A stretch of DNA of 64,000 bases, taken from contig NZ_CP061035.1 of NCBI RefSeq assembly GCF_016743815.1, forward strand, positions 2,172,501 to 2,236,500, given 5' to 3'. The notes below the pieces were generated by a model, which saw only the letters and a list, made by a program, of their open reading frames with translations, had not been told where the DNA came from and made no database searches. Of this stretch, positions 55,888 through 64,000 are shown piece after piece. How positions within the stretch are numbered: the first letter of the stretch is position 1; the number at the start of each line of letters is the position of its first letter. The position numbers and the translations under genes were made by a program. Source of the DNA: Sphingomonas aliaeris (GTDB lineage: Bacteria; Pseudomonadota; Alphaproteobacteria; Sphingomonadales; Sphingomonadaceae).

Positions 55888-56802
55888 ATGGACGAAACGA
55901 TCGACTGCCTTATCGTCGGCGCGGGACCAGCGGGGCTGACCGCGGCAATCTATCTTGCGCGGTTCAATCTTGCGATCCGCATCATCGATGACGGAAAGAG
56001 CAGATGTGCGACGATCCCCCGCACGCACAATCACGCTGGCTATCCGGGCGGCATTCGCGGAACCGAGTTGTTGCAGCGAATGCGCGATCAGGCGGCGGAG
56101 TTCGGCGTGCACGTAACCGATGCCCGCGTGACGCGGATCGATCGGACCGCCAATGGCTTCGAGGCTATGACCGGCGCGGGGACGATCGCCACGCGCAGGG
56201 CCCTGCTCGCGACCGGCGTCGTCAACAATCGCCCGCGCATCGATCCCGCGGATCACGATCGCGCCGTGGAAAACGGGCGGCTGCGATATTGCCCCATATG
56301 CGACGGATATGAGGTGATGGACCGGCACGTTGGGGTGATTGGAACGCGAACGCACGGCTATAACGAGGCGGTCTTCCTGCGCATGTACACCCCCCACGTC
56401 ACGTTGATAGCGCCCGACGCAACCCACGAATTGGACGATAAGGAACGGGCGTCGCTCGCCGAACTCGGTATCACTCTGGCCGACGGGCCGTGCGAGAAGT
56501 TGAAGCTGGACAGTACGCATATCGTCGCGCCGACAGCCACGGGACCGCTGGCGTTCGACACGATCTATCCGGCTCTAGGGTCCGTTATCCGATCGCGACT
56601 GGCCGTCGATCTCGGCGCGGATGCAAGCGACGAAGGCTGTCTCGTCGTCGATGATCACCAGCGCACCAGCGTGCCGGGATTATATGCTGCCGGCGATGTG
56701 TCGAAAGGGCTCGACCAGATCAGCCATGCGATGGGCGAAGCCGGTGTCGCGGCCACCGCGATCCGCAACGATCTCGCCAAGACGAGAATATTGGCGCGGT
56801 AA
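55888..56802 (+). CDS. thioredoxin-reductase-like NAD(P)/FAD oxidoreductase
   Basis: 304 residues from ATG 55888. FAD motif CLIVGAGPAGLTAAIYLARF, then THNHAGYPGGIRGTELLQRM, and the redox pair in RYCPICDGYEVMDRHVGVIG, so unlike the flavoprotein at 7480 this one keeps CxxC. The second dinucleotide loop reads GVIGTRTHGYNEAVFL, lacking the usual GxGxxA, so the NADPH site may be altered, as in ferredoxin/flavin-dependent relatives. Ends GLYAAGDVSKGLDQISHAMG. Probably a TrxR-like disulfide reductase with an unusual electron donor. Confidence 0.85.
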   Translation: MDETIDCLIVGAGPAGLTAAIYLARFNLAIRIIDDGKSRCATIPRTHNHAGYPGGIRGTELLQRMRDQAAEFGVHVTDARVTRIDRTANGFEAMTGAGTIATRRALLATGVVNNRPRIDPADHDRAVENGRLRYCPICDGYEVMDRHVGVIGTRTHGYNEAVFLRMYTPHVTLIAPDATHELDDKERASLAELGITLADGPCEKLKLDSTHIVAPTATGPLAFDTIYPALGSVIRSRLAVDLGADASDEGCLVVDDHQRTSVPGLYAAGDVSKGLDQISHAMGEAGVAATAIRNDLAKTRILAR

Positions 56803-56869
56803 CCTACCAGGAAACCGCGCCGTCGTAGCGATGAGGGGCATCGACCCGCCGCTTCGTCGCCCCGAACCG

Positions 56870-58681
56870 TCAGGTGCGCTTCGCCGCTATATAGCGTTCC
56901 ACCTGCTCCTGAAGAATATCCAGCGGCAGCGCGCCCTGGCTCAGGACTGCTTCGTGGAAGTCGCGAATGTCGAACTTCGGCCCGAGTTCGCGTTCCGCAC
57001 GCGCGCGAAGCTCTGCGATCTTCAACTGCCCTACCATGTAGCTCGTGGCCTGGCCGGGCCAGTTGAAATACCGATCCACCTCGCGCGCGATATCCTTGTC
57101 GGACACCGAGCTGTTGGCCTTGAAATACGCGATAGCCTGCTCGCGGGTCCAACGCCGCGAGTGGATGCCCGTATCCAGAACCAGACGGATGGCGCGCCAG
57201 ACCTGAAGCGAGAGCATGCCGAAGCGCGAATAGGGGTCCTTATACACGCCCATCTCGTTCGCGAGCCGCTCGGAATACAGCCCCCAGCCTTCCATATATG
57301 CGCCATATCCGCCGAACTTCCGGAACTTGGGAATGTTCGTCAGCTCCTGCTGCCGGGCAATCTGGAAATGGTGCCCCGGCGCGCCCTCGTGCGCCGCGAT
57401 ACCGGCGACCTGAACCTTCTGCGTCTGGTTCATGTCCACCAGATTGACGTAATAGATTCCCGGGCGTTTTCCGTCGGCCGACGGGGGATTGTAGAACGCC
57501 GTCGACGCCGTCCCCTCGCGCCATTTCTCGACCGCGCGCACTTCCAGTGGTGCCTTTGGCAGCACGCGGAAATAGCGCGGCGCGGCAAGCATGACCGAAG
57601 CGATCACCGCACGAGCATCGCCCAGATATTGCTCGCGTCCGGCGGCAGTATTGGGATATTTGAACTGCGGATCGGTACGGATCTTGTCGAAGAACTGTTC
57701 CAGCGTGCCGGCGAAACCGACCTCCTTCTTGATCGCCTCCATCTCCTGACGAATGGACGCGACCTGCCGCAGCCCGAGTTCATGGACCTGGTCCGGCGTC
57801 AGCGTCGTGGTCGTCGAGTTCGCCAGTTGATTGGCATAATAGGCGGCACCGTCCGGCAGATTCCACGCGCCGAAATTGCCTTTCGACTTCGGCTCGATCT
57901 CGTCCAGCGCGGCGAACAGCGTATCGTAGCCACGCCGGAACGGACCAGTGAGCGCCGCGCTTGCGTCCGCGAGCAACCTCGTCTTCGTAGCCGCCGGCGT
58001 ATCGAGCGCAGTCACCTTCTTACGGAAATCGGCCATCACGGTGGAATCCGGGTCACCGTCGAACGGTGCACCAGTGACGACCGCACGGGCGTCGGCGCGG
58101 GCCGGCGCGAAGTTCACCTTGTTCGGGATGATCCCGGCCGCTGCCTGCTGCCGCATCGTCGCTGCGACTTCGCGCATCACCCGCTCCGTCTCGCGCAGGC
58201 GGGACACGTATGCCTCCGCATCCGCGACGGTATCGATCTTGTGATTGTTGATCAGCAGGACGGGGATTTCGCCGGCCGGGCTGCCGTTGGTCGATACCGG
58301 AAAGCGCAACTTCCGAAACTTCATCGAACGCGCACCGCGTTCGTTCTCATACTCGAACAGTCGGAAACTCACCCTGGCGCTCTCGCCCAGACGGTCCGGC
58401 TGGAAACGGGCGCGCATGTCCTTCAACTGACGCTCGGCAAGCGCCTGAGAGCGTATCGCCGACGCATCGGTGTAATCGTCCAGCTTGCCGTAATTCGTCT
58501 TCAATCCCAATTGCGTCTGCGATTCCGGGCTGAGTTCGAGCTGCGCGTCATAGGCGTCGTCCAGGAACTTCAGCAGCGCCGCGTCCTGATTCGAAACCGG
58601 CGCCGCCTGTACCGGTACCGGCGCGCTCGCCTGCATCAATGGAAGGACGGGCAACAATGCGAGGGTAATGGCAAGACGCAT
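56870..58681 (-). CDS. DUF885 family secreted metallopeptidase-like protein
   Basis: 603 residues from ATG 58681 with a signal peptide (ITLALLPVLPLMQASAP). DUF885 marks: LELSPESQTQLGLKTNYGKL, NPPSADGKRPGIYYVNLVDM, zinc-site-like VAGIAAHEGAPGHHFQIARQ (HExxx..H), GYGAYMEGWGLYSERLANEM and WPGQATSYMVGQLKIAELRA. The family is related to M32/M3-like helical peptidases; substrate unknown. It starts 80 nt after the AI-2E family gene on the same strand. Confidence 0.88.
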   Translation of the reverse strand: MRLAITLALLPVLPLMQASAPVPVQAAPVSNQDAALLKFLDDAYDAQLELSPESQTQLGLKTNYGKLDDYTDASAIRSQALAERQLKDMRARFQPDRLGESARVSFRLFEYENERGARSMKFRKLRFPVSTNGSPAGEIPVLLINNHKIDTVADAEAYVSRLRETERVMREVAATMRQQAAAGIIPNKVNFAPARADARAVVTGAPFDGDPDSTVMADFRKKVTALDTPAATKTRLLADASAALTGPFRRGYDTLFAALDEIEPKSKGNFGAWNLPDGAAYYANQLANSTTTTLTPDQVHELGLRQVASIRQEMEAIKKEVGFAGTLEQFFDKIRTDPQFKYPNTAAGREQYLGDARAVIASVMLAAPRYFRVLPKAPLEVRAVEKWREGTASTAFYNPPSADGKRPGIYYVNLVDMNQTQKVQVAGIAAHEGAPGHHFQIARQQELTNIPKFRKFGGYGAYMEGWGLYSERLANEMGVYKDPYSRFGMLSLQVWRAIRLVLDTGIHSRRWTREQAIAYFKANSSVSDKDIAREVDRYFNWPGQATSYMVGQLKIAELRARAERELGPKFDIRDFHEAVLSQGALPLDILQEQVERYIAAKRT

Positions 58682-58761
58682 GAACTTCTCCTGTTTTGAG
58701 AAGCTTGTCGCGCAACACCCGGCGCGACGCAATTCCCCTTACGGGTTGAAATAAGCTTGGG

Positions 58762-59847
58762 TCAGGCGGCGTCGTCCGCGGCCACGGTCCCGCCTCTCTG
58801 GCGTTGCTCCGTCAGGATTTGCCAGCCTGTCAGGAACAGCGCGCCGGCAAGCGGACCGACGACGATACCGCTGAGACCCACGAGCTCGATCCCTCCCAGG
58901 GTCGTGACCAGCACCAACCAATCGGGAATGCCCGTGTCGCGACCGACCAGGATCGGACGAAGGATATTGTCCGCCAGACCGATCACCACGACGCCGGAAA
59001 TAACCACGACCACCGCCTGCCAGATCGCCCCGGTCGCAAGCAGGTAGACGGCCACCGGCGCCCAGATGATCGCCGGCCCGATCGCGGGCAGCAGCGCCGC
59101 GATGACCATCAACATGCCCCAGAGCAACGCCGCCGGCAGCCCGACGATCCAGAAAGTGATGGCACCCAGCGCACCCTGCACCAGCGCCACGACGCCGGAT
59201 CCCTTCACCGTGGCGCGCACGACGGACGCGAACTTTTCCGCAAGCCGCTCTGCGACCGATGCCTCGAGCGGAAGTGCCCGCACAACCGCGGGGCCGATCC
59301 GTTCGCCGTCCCGGAGGAGGAAAAACATGACGTACAAGGCGACGCCGAACGCGAGCAGGAATCCGGCGGCATTCGCACCGATCGACAAGGCGCGCCGGGC
59401 CAGCGTGCTGGCGCTGCTGCTCAGGGCCTGCGAAATCTGGCCTTGCGCACGCTCGAAGCTGCCCAGACCGGCTCCGTCCAGCAGGCGCTGAAGCCGCATC
59501 GGCAACGCACCATAGACCTGCTGGAAATACGTTGCGAAATTGATCTGGCCGGACCGGATCTGCGCATAGACCCCGGCGGCCTGCTCGATCACCAGACTGC
59601 TGAGAACAAGTGCCGGGATGACCACCGCGACGGTTATGATCAGCAAGGTCAACGCGGCCGCCGTATTCCGACGATCCGGCCAGCGCCGCAGCAGCCTCTG
59701 GTACAGCGGCTGAAACAGCAACGCACCCAGGACAGCCGAGAAAAGCGCGCCAAGGAAGCTGGACACCACCAATATGAGACCTGTCGTGATGATCGCCAGG
59801 AACACGATCAGCCCGCCATTCTCCACACGTTTTTGATCGATCGTCAT
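58762..59847 (-). CDS. AI-2E family (TqsA/YdiK-like) membrane permease
   Basis: 361 residues from ATG 59847 (AGGGGG upstream). Helices: GLIVFLAIITTGLILVVSSF, FSAVLGALLFQPLYQRLLRR, AALTLLIITVAVVIPALVLS, then after a periplasmic stretch GANAAGFLLAFGVALYVMFF and the conserved ALLPAIGPAIIWAPVAVYLL and GLADNILRPILVGRDTGIPD (the family signature near the end). Members export varied small solutes; a few act as Na+/H+ exchangers. No quorum-sensing genes are nearby. Confidence 0.9.
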   Translation of the reverse strand: MTIDQKRVENGGLIVFLAIITTGLILVVSSFLGALFSAVLGALLFQPLYQRLLRRWPDRRNTAAALTLLIITVAVVIPALVLSSLVIEQAAGVYAQIRSGQINFATYFQQVYGALPMRLQRLLDGAGLGSFERAQGQISQALSSSASTLARRALSIGANAAGFLLAFGVALYVMFFLLRDGERIGPAVVRALPLEASVAERLAEKFASVVRATVKGSGVVALVQGALGAITFWIVGLPAALLWGMLMVIAALLPAIGPAIIWAPVAVYLLATGAIWQAVVVVISGVVVIGLADNILRPILVGRDTGIPDWLVLVTTLGGIELVGLSGIVVGPLAGALFLTGWQILTEQRQRGGTVAADDAA

Positions 59848-60149
59848 TGAATTCCCCCTGGTCCGTCGGAGATGCCTGCCGGCCATAGCGGAGCAAATCG
59901 AATGTCGGTAACTCAGGACGGATCATTTAGGTCCAAATCGGCATGATCGATATGCACGACGAAGCTGCTAATGATCCTGCCTTAGATAGATCCAAAGTCG
60001 TTATTCATATAGAACGAAAAATTCCAGTATATCCGGGTAAGTCACTGAACTTGTTGAAGGCCGCAGAGCTTTCAGCCCTCAGCGCGTAAGGTTCCTGCAA
60101 GCTAACGTTGCAAAAGCAAGTCGCAGCATATCGCTGCAAGGACGAAATC
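59848..60149. other. intergenic stretch, AT-richer than its surroundings
   Basis: About 300 nt between the divergent AI-2E family gene and the small conserved gene. The part 59930-60060 is visibly richer in A/T and holds no frame of note. GCAA (60099-60102 region) and TTGC bracket a short repeat. It may contain both promoters, but I cannot place hexamers with confidence. Confidence 0.3.
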
Positions 60150-60419
60150 GTGAACCAGTCTGCCAGCCCGGTACGTATTTCGCTTACCTGCACTATCGCA
60201 GATGCAGGCTTGTTATGGGCGCGCGCCGCCTCGATCGCGGCGGATGCATTCGCCATGAGCTTGGACGACATCGTGGAGACGATCGGCCCGCGCGAAGATC
60301 CTGAGCCCGACGCTTGCGCGGCAATTCTGTTCGACGGTCTGGTCCGCACGATGATGGAAGGCGATCCGAACTGCAACATCGTCGCGTCGACCAAAACGAC
60401 ACCGCGAGCCCGTAGCTAA
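60150..60419 (+). CDS. small conserved protein of unknown function
   Basis: 89 residues from GTG 60150 with AAGGA upstream. VRISLTCTIADAGLLWARAA, FAMSLDDIVETIGPREDPEP and CAAILFDGLVRTM resemble a group of short sphingomonad proteins with an L-W...D-D-V-x-E-x-I/L-G-x-x-E/D-P pattern. No domain is known to me. A longer version from 60108 is less likely because no ribosome site precedes it. Confidence 0.55.
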   Translation: MNQSASPVRISLTCTIADAGLLWARAASIAADAFAMSLDDIVETIGPREDPEPDACAAILFDGLVRTMMEGDPNCNIVASTKTTPRARS

Positions 60420-60466
60420 GGCTCCAGTTCCGGTGACACTGCACCGGAACGGATGTGCCCGATGCG

Positions 60467-62677
60467 TCAGACCAGCTGCGGAAGAGCCTCGAGATGTTTT
60501 TCCAGCGTGATCGGGTATTCCCGAACGCGGACACCCGTGGCGTTGTAGATGGCGTTCGCTACCGCCGCGCCTACACCACAAATCCCCAGTTCGCCAACGC
60601 CCTTCGCCTTCATCGGCGATGAGATTGGATCGACTTCGTCCAGGAAGATCACTTCCTGATGCGGGATGTCGGCGTGCACGGGAACCTCGTAACCCGCCAG
60701 ATCGTGATTGACGAAGAAGCCGAACCTTTTGTCGACGGCCAATTCTTCCATCAACGCGGCCCCCGCCCCCATCGTCATCGCGCCGATCACCTGGCTGCGT
60801 GCCGATTTCGGGTTCAGGATGCGGCCAGCCGCGCATACGGCGAGCATACGCCGAATGCGCGTCACGCCGGTGTATGAATCCACGGCGACTTCGACGAAAT
60901 GGCCCGCAAACGTCGCCTGCTGATACTTCTTGTCCAGGTCGCCATATTCGATCGCATCCTCGGCAACGAGTTCACCGTTTTTCGCGGCGTCGCCAAGTTT
61001 GACGCTGCGATTGCCGGACTTCACTTTCCCATCGGCGAACTGCACGTCGGTCGAGTTGAACCCGAGCCGCTGAGCAACGGCCTCGCGAAGTTTGACGCAG
61101 GCGGCATACACGCCGGAAGTCGCATTGTTCGCACCCCACTGACCGCCCGAACCGGCCGACGCCGGGTGATCGGAATCGCCGAGCGTCACCTTCACCTGAC
61201 CGATACCGACGCCCATCATCTCGGCGGCCGTCTGTGCCAAAATGGTATAGGTGCCGGTGCCGATGTCGGTCATGTCGGTTTCGATCGTCACGATGCCCTT
61301 GGCATTCAGACGGACGCGCGCCGCCGATTTGCTGAGGATGTTGCCGCGGTAACCCGCCGCCATCCCCATGCCGATCAGCCACCGCCCCTCACGCTTCGTC
61401 GCCGGCGTCGCACTACGATTTTCCCAGCCGAACTTTGCCGCCCCCGTCCGCATGCACTGGATCAACTGCCGCTGTGAAAAGCTGCGCTCCGGCTTTTCGG
61501 GATCGACCTGCGTATCGTTAGTGACGCGAAACTCGATCGGATCCATGCCGAGCTTTTCGGCCATTTCGTCGATCGCGATCTCGAGCGCCATCAGTCCGGG
61601 AGCTTCGCCAGGCGCCCGCATGGCATTGCCTTCGGGTAGGTCGAGCACCGCCAACCGCTGTTGCGTCATGCGGTTCGCGCCGGCGTACAGGATCTTGGTC
61701 TGCGCCGCAGCCGTTTCCAGCCCGCCGCCCGGCAGATCGCCCGACCAGCTTTGGTGTCCGATCGCGACCAGCTTGCCGTCCTTGCCCGCACCCAGCCGGA
61801 TGCGCTGGATCGTCGCCGGACGATGCGTCGTGTTGTTCGCGATGAAGGGACGCGGCAGCGCGATCTTGACCGGACGTCCGGCAGCTTTCGCGCCCAGCGC
61901 CGCCATCAGCGCATCGGCGCGAACGAACAATTTGCCTCCGAAACCGCCGCCGATATACGGCGAATCCAGCCGCACATTCTCCTTCGGAATACCGAGCGTT
62001 TTGGCAATGTCGCCCTTGCTCCACGCGATCATCTGGTTCGACGTCCAGAGCGTCAGCTTGTCACCGTTCCACGCTGCCGTCGTTGCATGCGGCTCCATCA
62101 TCGCATGACTGTGGTCAGGCGTGGTGTAGGTCTGGTCGATCTTGACCGCGGCCCCGGAAAAGCCGGATGCGAAATCGCCGTAAGCCGAGTCCGGTTCGCC
62201 ACCAAATCCACCGCCCGTGGGCTTGGTCGCCTTGTCCTTCACCGCCGCCAGATCGTAACTGCCATCCGCGCGGACATAGTCCACGCGCACCAGCGCCGCC
62301 GCCGCGCGTGCCTGTTCGAACGTCTCGGCCACCACGACCGCGATCGCCTGATGATAATGCTCGATCTCCGGCCCGCCGAGCAGCTTCGCCGTATTGAAAT
62401 TGCCCTTCGTCAGTTTCCCGGCATTGGCCGCGGTGACGACGGCGATCACGCCCGGCGCAGCTTCCGCCTCGCGCGTATCCATCGCCTTGATACGCCCCTT
62501 GGCGATTGCCGACCCGACGATCTGACCGTAAGCCGGGTTGGCCGCGACATCGTGCCGTTCATACGCATAGGGCGCGGTACCGGTTGTCTTGTACTTGCCG
62601 TCGATGCGGTCGGTCGACTTGCCGATGACCTTCAGCTGGTCGATCGGGTTCTGGCCGGCGGGTTTATCGAACTTCAT
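60467..62677 (-). CDS. paoC: aldehyde oxidoreductase molybdenum-binding subunit
   Basis: 736 residues from ATG 62677, overlapping the paoB stop (ATGA). Xanthine-oxidase family marks: [40 protein letters not shown] (cofactor site), [40 protein letters not shown] and the catalytic glutamate in [20 protein letters not shown]. Binds molybdopterin cytosine dinucleotide and oxidises aromatic aldehydes, in the periplasm or cytoplasm depending on the small subunit. The order paoA-paoB-paoC matches the YagTSR type. Confidence 0.9.
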   Translation of the reverse strand: MKFDKPAGQNPIDQLKVIGKSTDRIDGKYKTTGTAPYAYERHDVAANPAYGQIVGSAIAKGRIKAMDTREAEAAPGVIAVVTAANAGKLTKGNFNTAKLLGGPEIEHYHQAIAVVVAETFEQARAAAALVRVDYVRADGSYDLAAVKDKATKPTGGGFGGEPDSAYGDFASGFSGAAVKIDQTYTTPDHSHAMMEPHATTAAWNGDKLTLWTSNQMIAWSKGDIAKTLGIPKENVRLDSPYIGGGFGGKLFVRADALMAALGAKAAGRPVKIALPRPFIANNTTHRPATIQRIRLGAGKDGKLVAIGHQSWSGDLPGGGLETAAAQTKILYAGANRMTQQRLAVLDLPEGNAMRAPGEAPGLMALEIAIDEMAEKLGMDPIEFRVTNDTQVDPEKPERSFSQRQLIQCMRTGAAKFGWENRSATPATKREGRWLIGMGMAAGYRGNILSKSAARVRLNAKGIVTIETDMTDIGTGTYTILAQTAAEMMGVGIGQVKVTLGDSDHPASAGSGGQWGANNATSGVYAACVKLREAVAQRLGFNSTDVQFADGKVKSGNRSVKLGDAAKNGELVAEDAIEYGDLDKKYQQATFAGHFVEVAVDSYTGVTRIRRMLAVCAAGRILNPKSARSQVIGAMTMGAGAALMEELAVDKRFGFFVNHDLAGYEVPVHADIPHQEVIFLDEVDPISSPMKAKGVGELGICGVGAAVANAIYNATGVRVREYPITLEKHLEALPQLV

Positions 62678-63630
62678 GCCTGTGCCCTCGCTTCGGCGAA
62701 TACCGCGCTGATCGATCGTTCGACGAGCGGCAGCTTGAATGCATTTTGCGACGTCGTCTTCGCACCGGCCAGAACGGCTGCGGCCACGGGCTTCGCGCCA
62801 CTGCCGATCTTCTGGTCGGCCGCATCGACTTGCCAAGGTTTGTGAGCAAGCCCGCCAAAGGCCAGGCGGCCCCGGCCGCCGGGTTGGATGACGGCGGCAA
62901 CCGAGATCAACGCGAATGCGTAGGACGCGCGGTCGCGCACCTTGTGATAGATATGCGTCCCCCCGACCGGCGCCGGCAACGTCACCGCGGTGATCAACTC
63001 ACCCGGCGCCAGCACGGTCTCGATATGCGGAGTCTTGCCCGGCAGCGTATGGAAGTCGGCGATCGCGATCGCGCGCGTGCCGCCATCCGGACGGGCGGTT
63101 TCGACCGTGGCATCCAGTACGCGCATCGCCACCGCCATATCGCTGGGATGCGTCGCGATGCACGCGTCGCTGGTCCCCAGGATCGCGAGATTTCGGCTGA
63201 ACCCGCCGATCGCGGCACAACCGGACCCGGGCTTGCGCTTGTTGCACGCCTGATTGGTGTCGTAGAAATACGGGCAGCGCGTCCGTTGCAGCAGATTCCC
63301 CGCCGTGGTCGCCTTGTTGCGCAACTGGCCCGATGCGCCGGCAAGCAGTGCGCGGCTGAGCACGCCGTAATCCCGCCGGACCGTCTCGTCCGAGGCAAGC
63401 GCAGTGTTGCGAACGAGCGCACCGATGCGAAGACCGCCATCCTTCGTCTTCTCGATCCGGTCGAGTTTCAGGTCCTGCACGTCGATCAGGTGCGCAGGCG
63501 TCTCGATCTGCAATTTCATCAGGTCGAGCAGATTGGTCCCGCCGGCGATGAACTTCGCGCCTGGCGTGCGGGCGACTGCGGCAGCGGCTTCGGCCGGCGA
63601 CGTCGCACGGGTATAGGTGAATGGCTTCAT
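62674..63630 (-). CDS. paoB: aldehyde oxidoreductase FAD-binding subunit
   Basis: 318 residues from ATG 63630 ([20 protein letters not shown]). FAD marks: [20 protein letters not shown] and [20 protein letters not shown]. Then a cysteine cluster [20 protein letters not shown], typical of PaoB-type subunits, which carry an extra 4Fe-4S cluster. Passes electrons between the iron-sulfur and molybdenum subunits. Start and stop both overlap the neighbours by ATGA. Confidence 0.9.
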   Translation of the reverse strand: MKPFTYTRATSPAEAAAAVARTPGAKFIAGGTNLLDLMKLQIETPAHLIDVQDLKLDRIEKTKDGGLRIGALVRNTALASDETVRRDYGVLSRALLAGASGQLRNKATTAGNLLQRTRCPYFYDTNQACNKRKPGSGCAAIGGFSRNLAILGTSDACIATHPSDMAVAMRVLDATVETARPDGGTRAIAIADFHTLPGKTPHIETVLAPGELITAVTLPAPVGGTHIYHKVRDRASYAFALISVAAVIQPGGRGRLAFGGLAHKPWQVDAADQKIGSGAKPVAAAVLAGAKTTSQNAFKLPLVERSISAVFAEARAQA

Positions 63631-64000
63631 GCGCGTGCCTCCGCGACTTCGTTCATCGCTTCGATGATGTTCGAATATGCCCCGCAACGGCAGATGTTGC
63701 CGCTCATCCGCTCCCGCATCTCGTCAGCTGTTATTGCCGGCTTGTCCGTCAGACTGGCGCTGACATGGCTGGGCGTGCCGGCCTTGATCTCGTCCAGAAC
63801 CGCGACCGCCGAACAGATCTGCCCGGGGGTGCAATACCCGCACTGATAACCGTCATGCTTGATAAAGGCGGCTTGCATCGGGTGGAGTTTGTCCGGGGTA
63901 CCGAGCCCTTCGATCGTTACGATTTTGTCGCCTTCGTGCATCACGGCGAGCGTCAGGCAGGAGTTAATCCGCTGTCCGTCGACCAGCACCGTGCAGGCGC
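63627..64000 (-). CDS. paoA: aldehyde oxidoreductase 2Fe-2S subunit (cut by window edge)
   Basis: The last 123 residues are present; the start lies beyond 64000. [20 protein letters not shown] holds the end of the plant-type 2Fe-2S domain. The second cluster domain has [20 protein letters not shown] and [20 protein letters not shown]. Together with paoB and paoC it forms the heterotrimer. Whether it has the Tat signal of periplasmic PaoA cannot be seen. Confidence 0.9.
   Translation of the reverse strand, partial: ACTVLVDGQRINSCLTLAVMHEGDKIVTIEGLGTPDKLHPMQAAFIKHDGYQCGYCTPGQICSAVAVLDEIKAGTPSHVSASLTDKPAITADEMRERMSGNICRCGAYSNIIEAMNEVAEARA

Noticed and set aside
58762..59847. Quorum-sensing exporter
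   Set aside because: The AI-2E family name does not imply AI-2 transport, and no luxS or autoinducer genes are nearby.

Overview
The window is high-GC alphaproteobacterial DNA that most resembles a Sphingomonas or close sphingomonad chromosome. This rests on the density of TonB-dependent receptors, the TPR-sulfotransferase/receptor pair, FixL/FixJ-style signalling, the PaoABC-type aldehyde oxidoreductase and the carbohydrate gene mix. The species call is inference. I saw no tRNA, rRNA, insertion sequence or CRISPR array.

Layout. 1-1.6 kb: an Lrp regulator (cut by the left edge) divergent from an amino-acid dehydrogenase and an ACT-domain protein. 1.8-6.1 kb: a tight four-gene operon for a KDO-like sugar (glycosyltransferase-like protein, KdsD, a cytidylyltransferase fused to an RraA-type aldolase domain, KdsA). 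6.3-14.7 kb: chloroperoxidase-like hydrolase, UBP zinc-finger protein with a cNMP-binding/TrxR-like flavoprotein, FixL/FixJ-type pair plus a lone receiver, a small secreted protein, and an MFS exporter divergent from LysR. 14.7-30.2 kb: a polysaccharide utilisation locus. On the minus strand are GH3, GH105, an unknown predicted alpha/alpha-barrel enzyme, a TonB receptor and two PF05426 lyases. On the plus strand are LacI, DUF4861, a FadR-type GntR and UxuA. UxuA implies that glucuronate is released. An 11-bp palindrome TTGTnnnACAA stands just upstream of three promoter-like sites in this locus and fits a FadR/GntR operator.

30.2-37.8 kb: KaiC, hybrid kinase, MscS-type channel and Na+/H+ antiporter in one orientation, with a perfect 16-bp palindrome before kaiC. 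37.9-47 kb: a second sugar locus (trehalase, MFS, sulfatase, TonB receptor; divergent LacI and secreted esterase), which could take up a sulfated or esterified trehalose. 47-51.9 kb: DUF1993, TPR-sulfotransferase, TonB receptor. 52-60.4 kb: Mfd-like translocase with a PRC-barrel protein, thioredoxin-reductase-like protein, DUF885 peptidase-like protein, AI-2E family permease, small conserved protein. 60.5-64 kb: paoC, paoB and the start of paoA (cut by the right edge).

Twelve reading-frame breaks fall in nine or ten otherwise well-conserved genes, nearly all single-base indels and several in C/G runs. This looks more like consensus error in a draft or long-read assembly than decay, but the sequence alone cannot decide it. 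Such genes are entered as pseudogenes with the break position.
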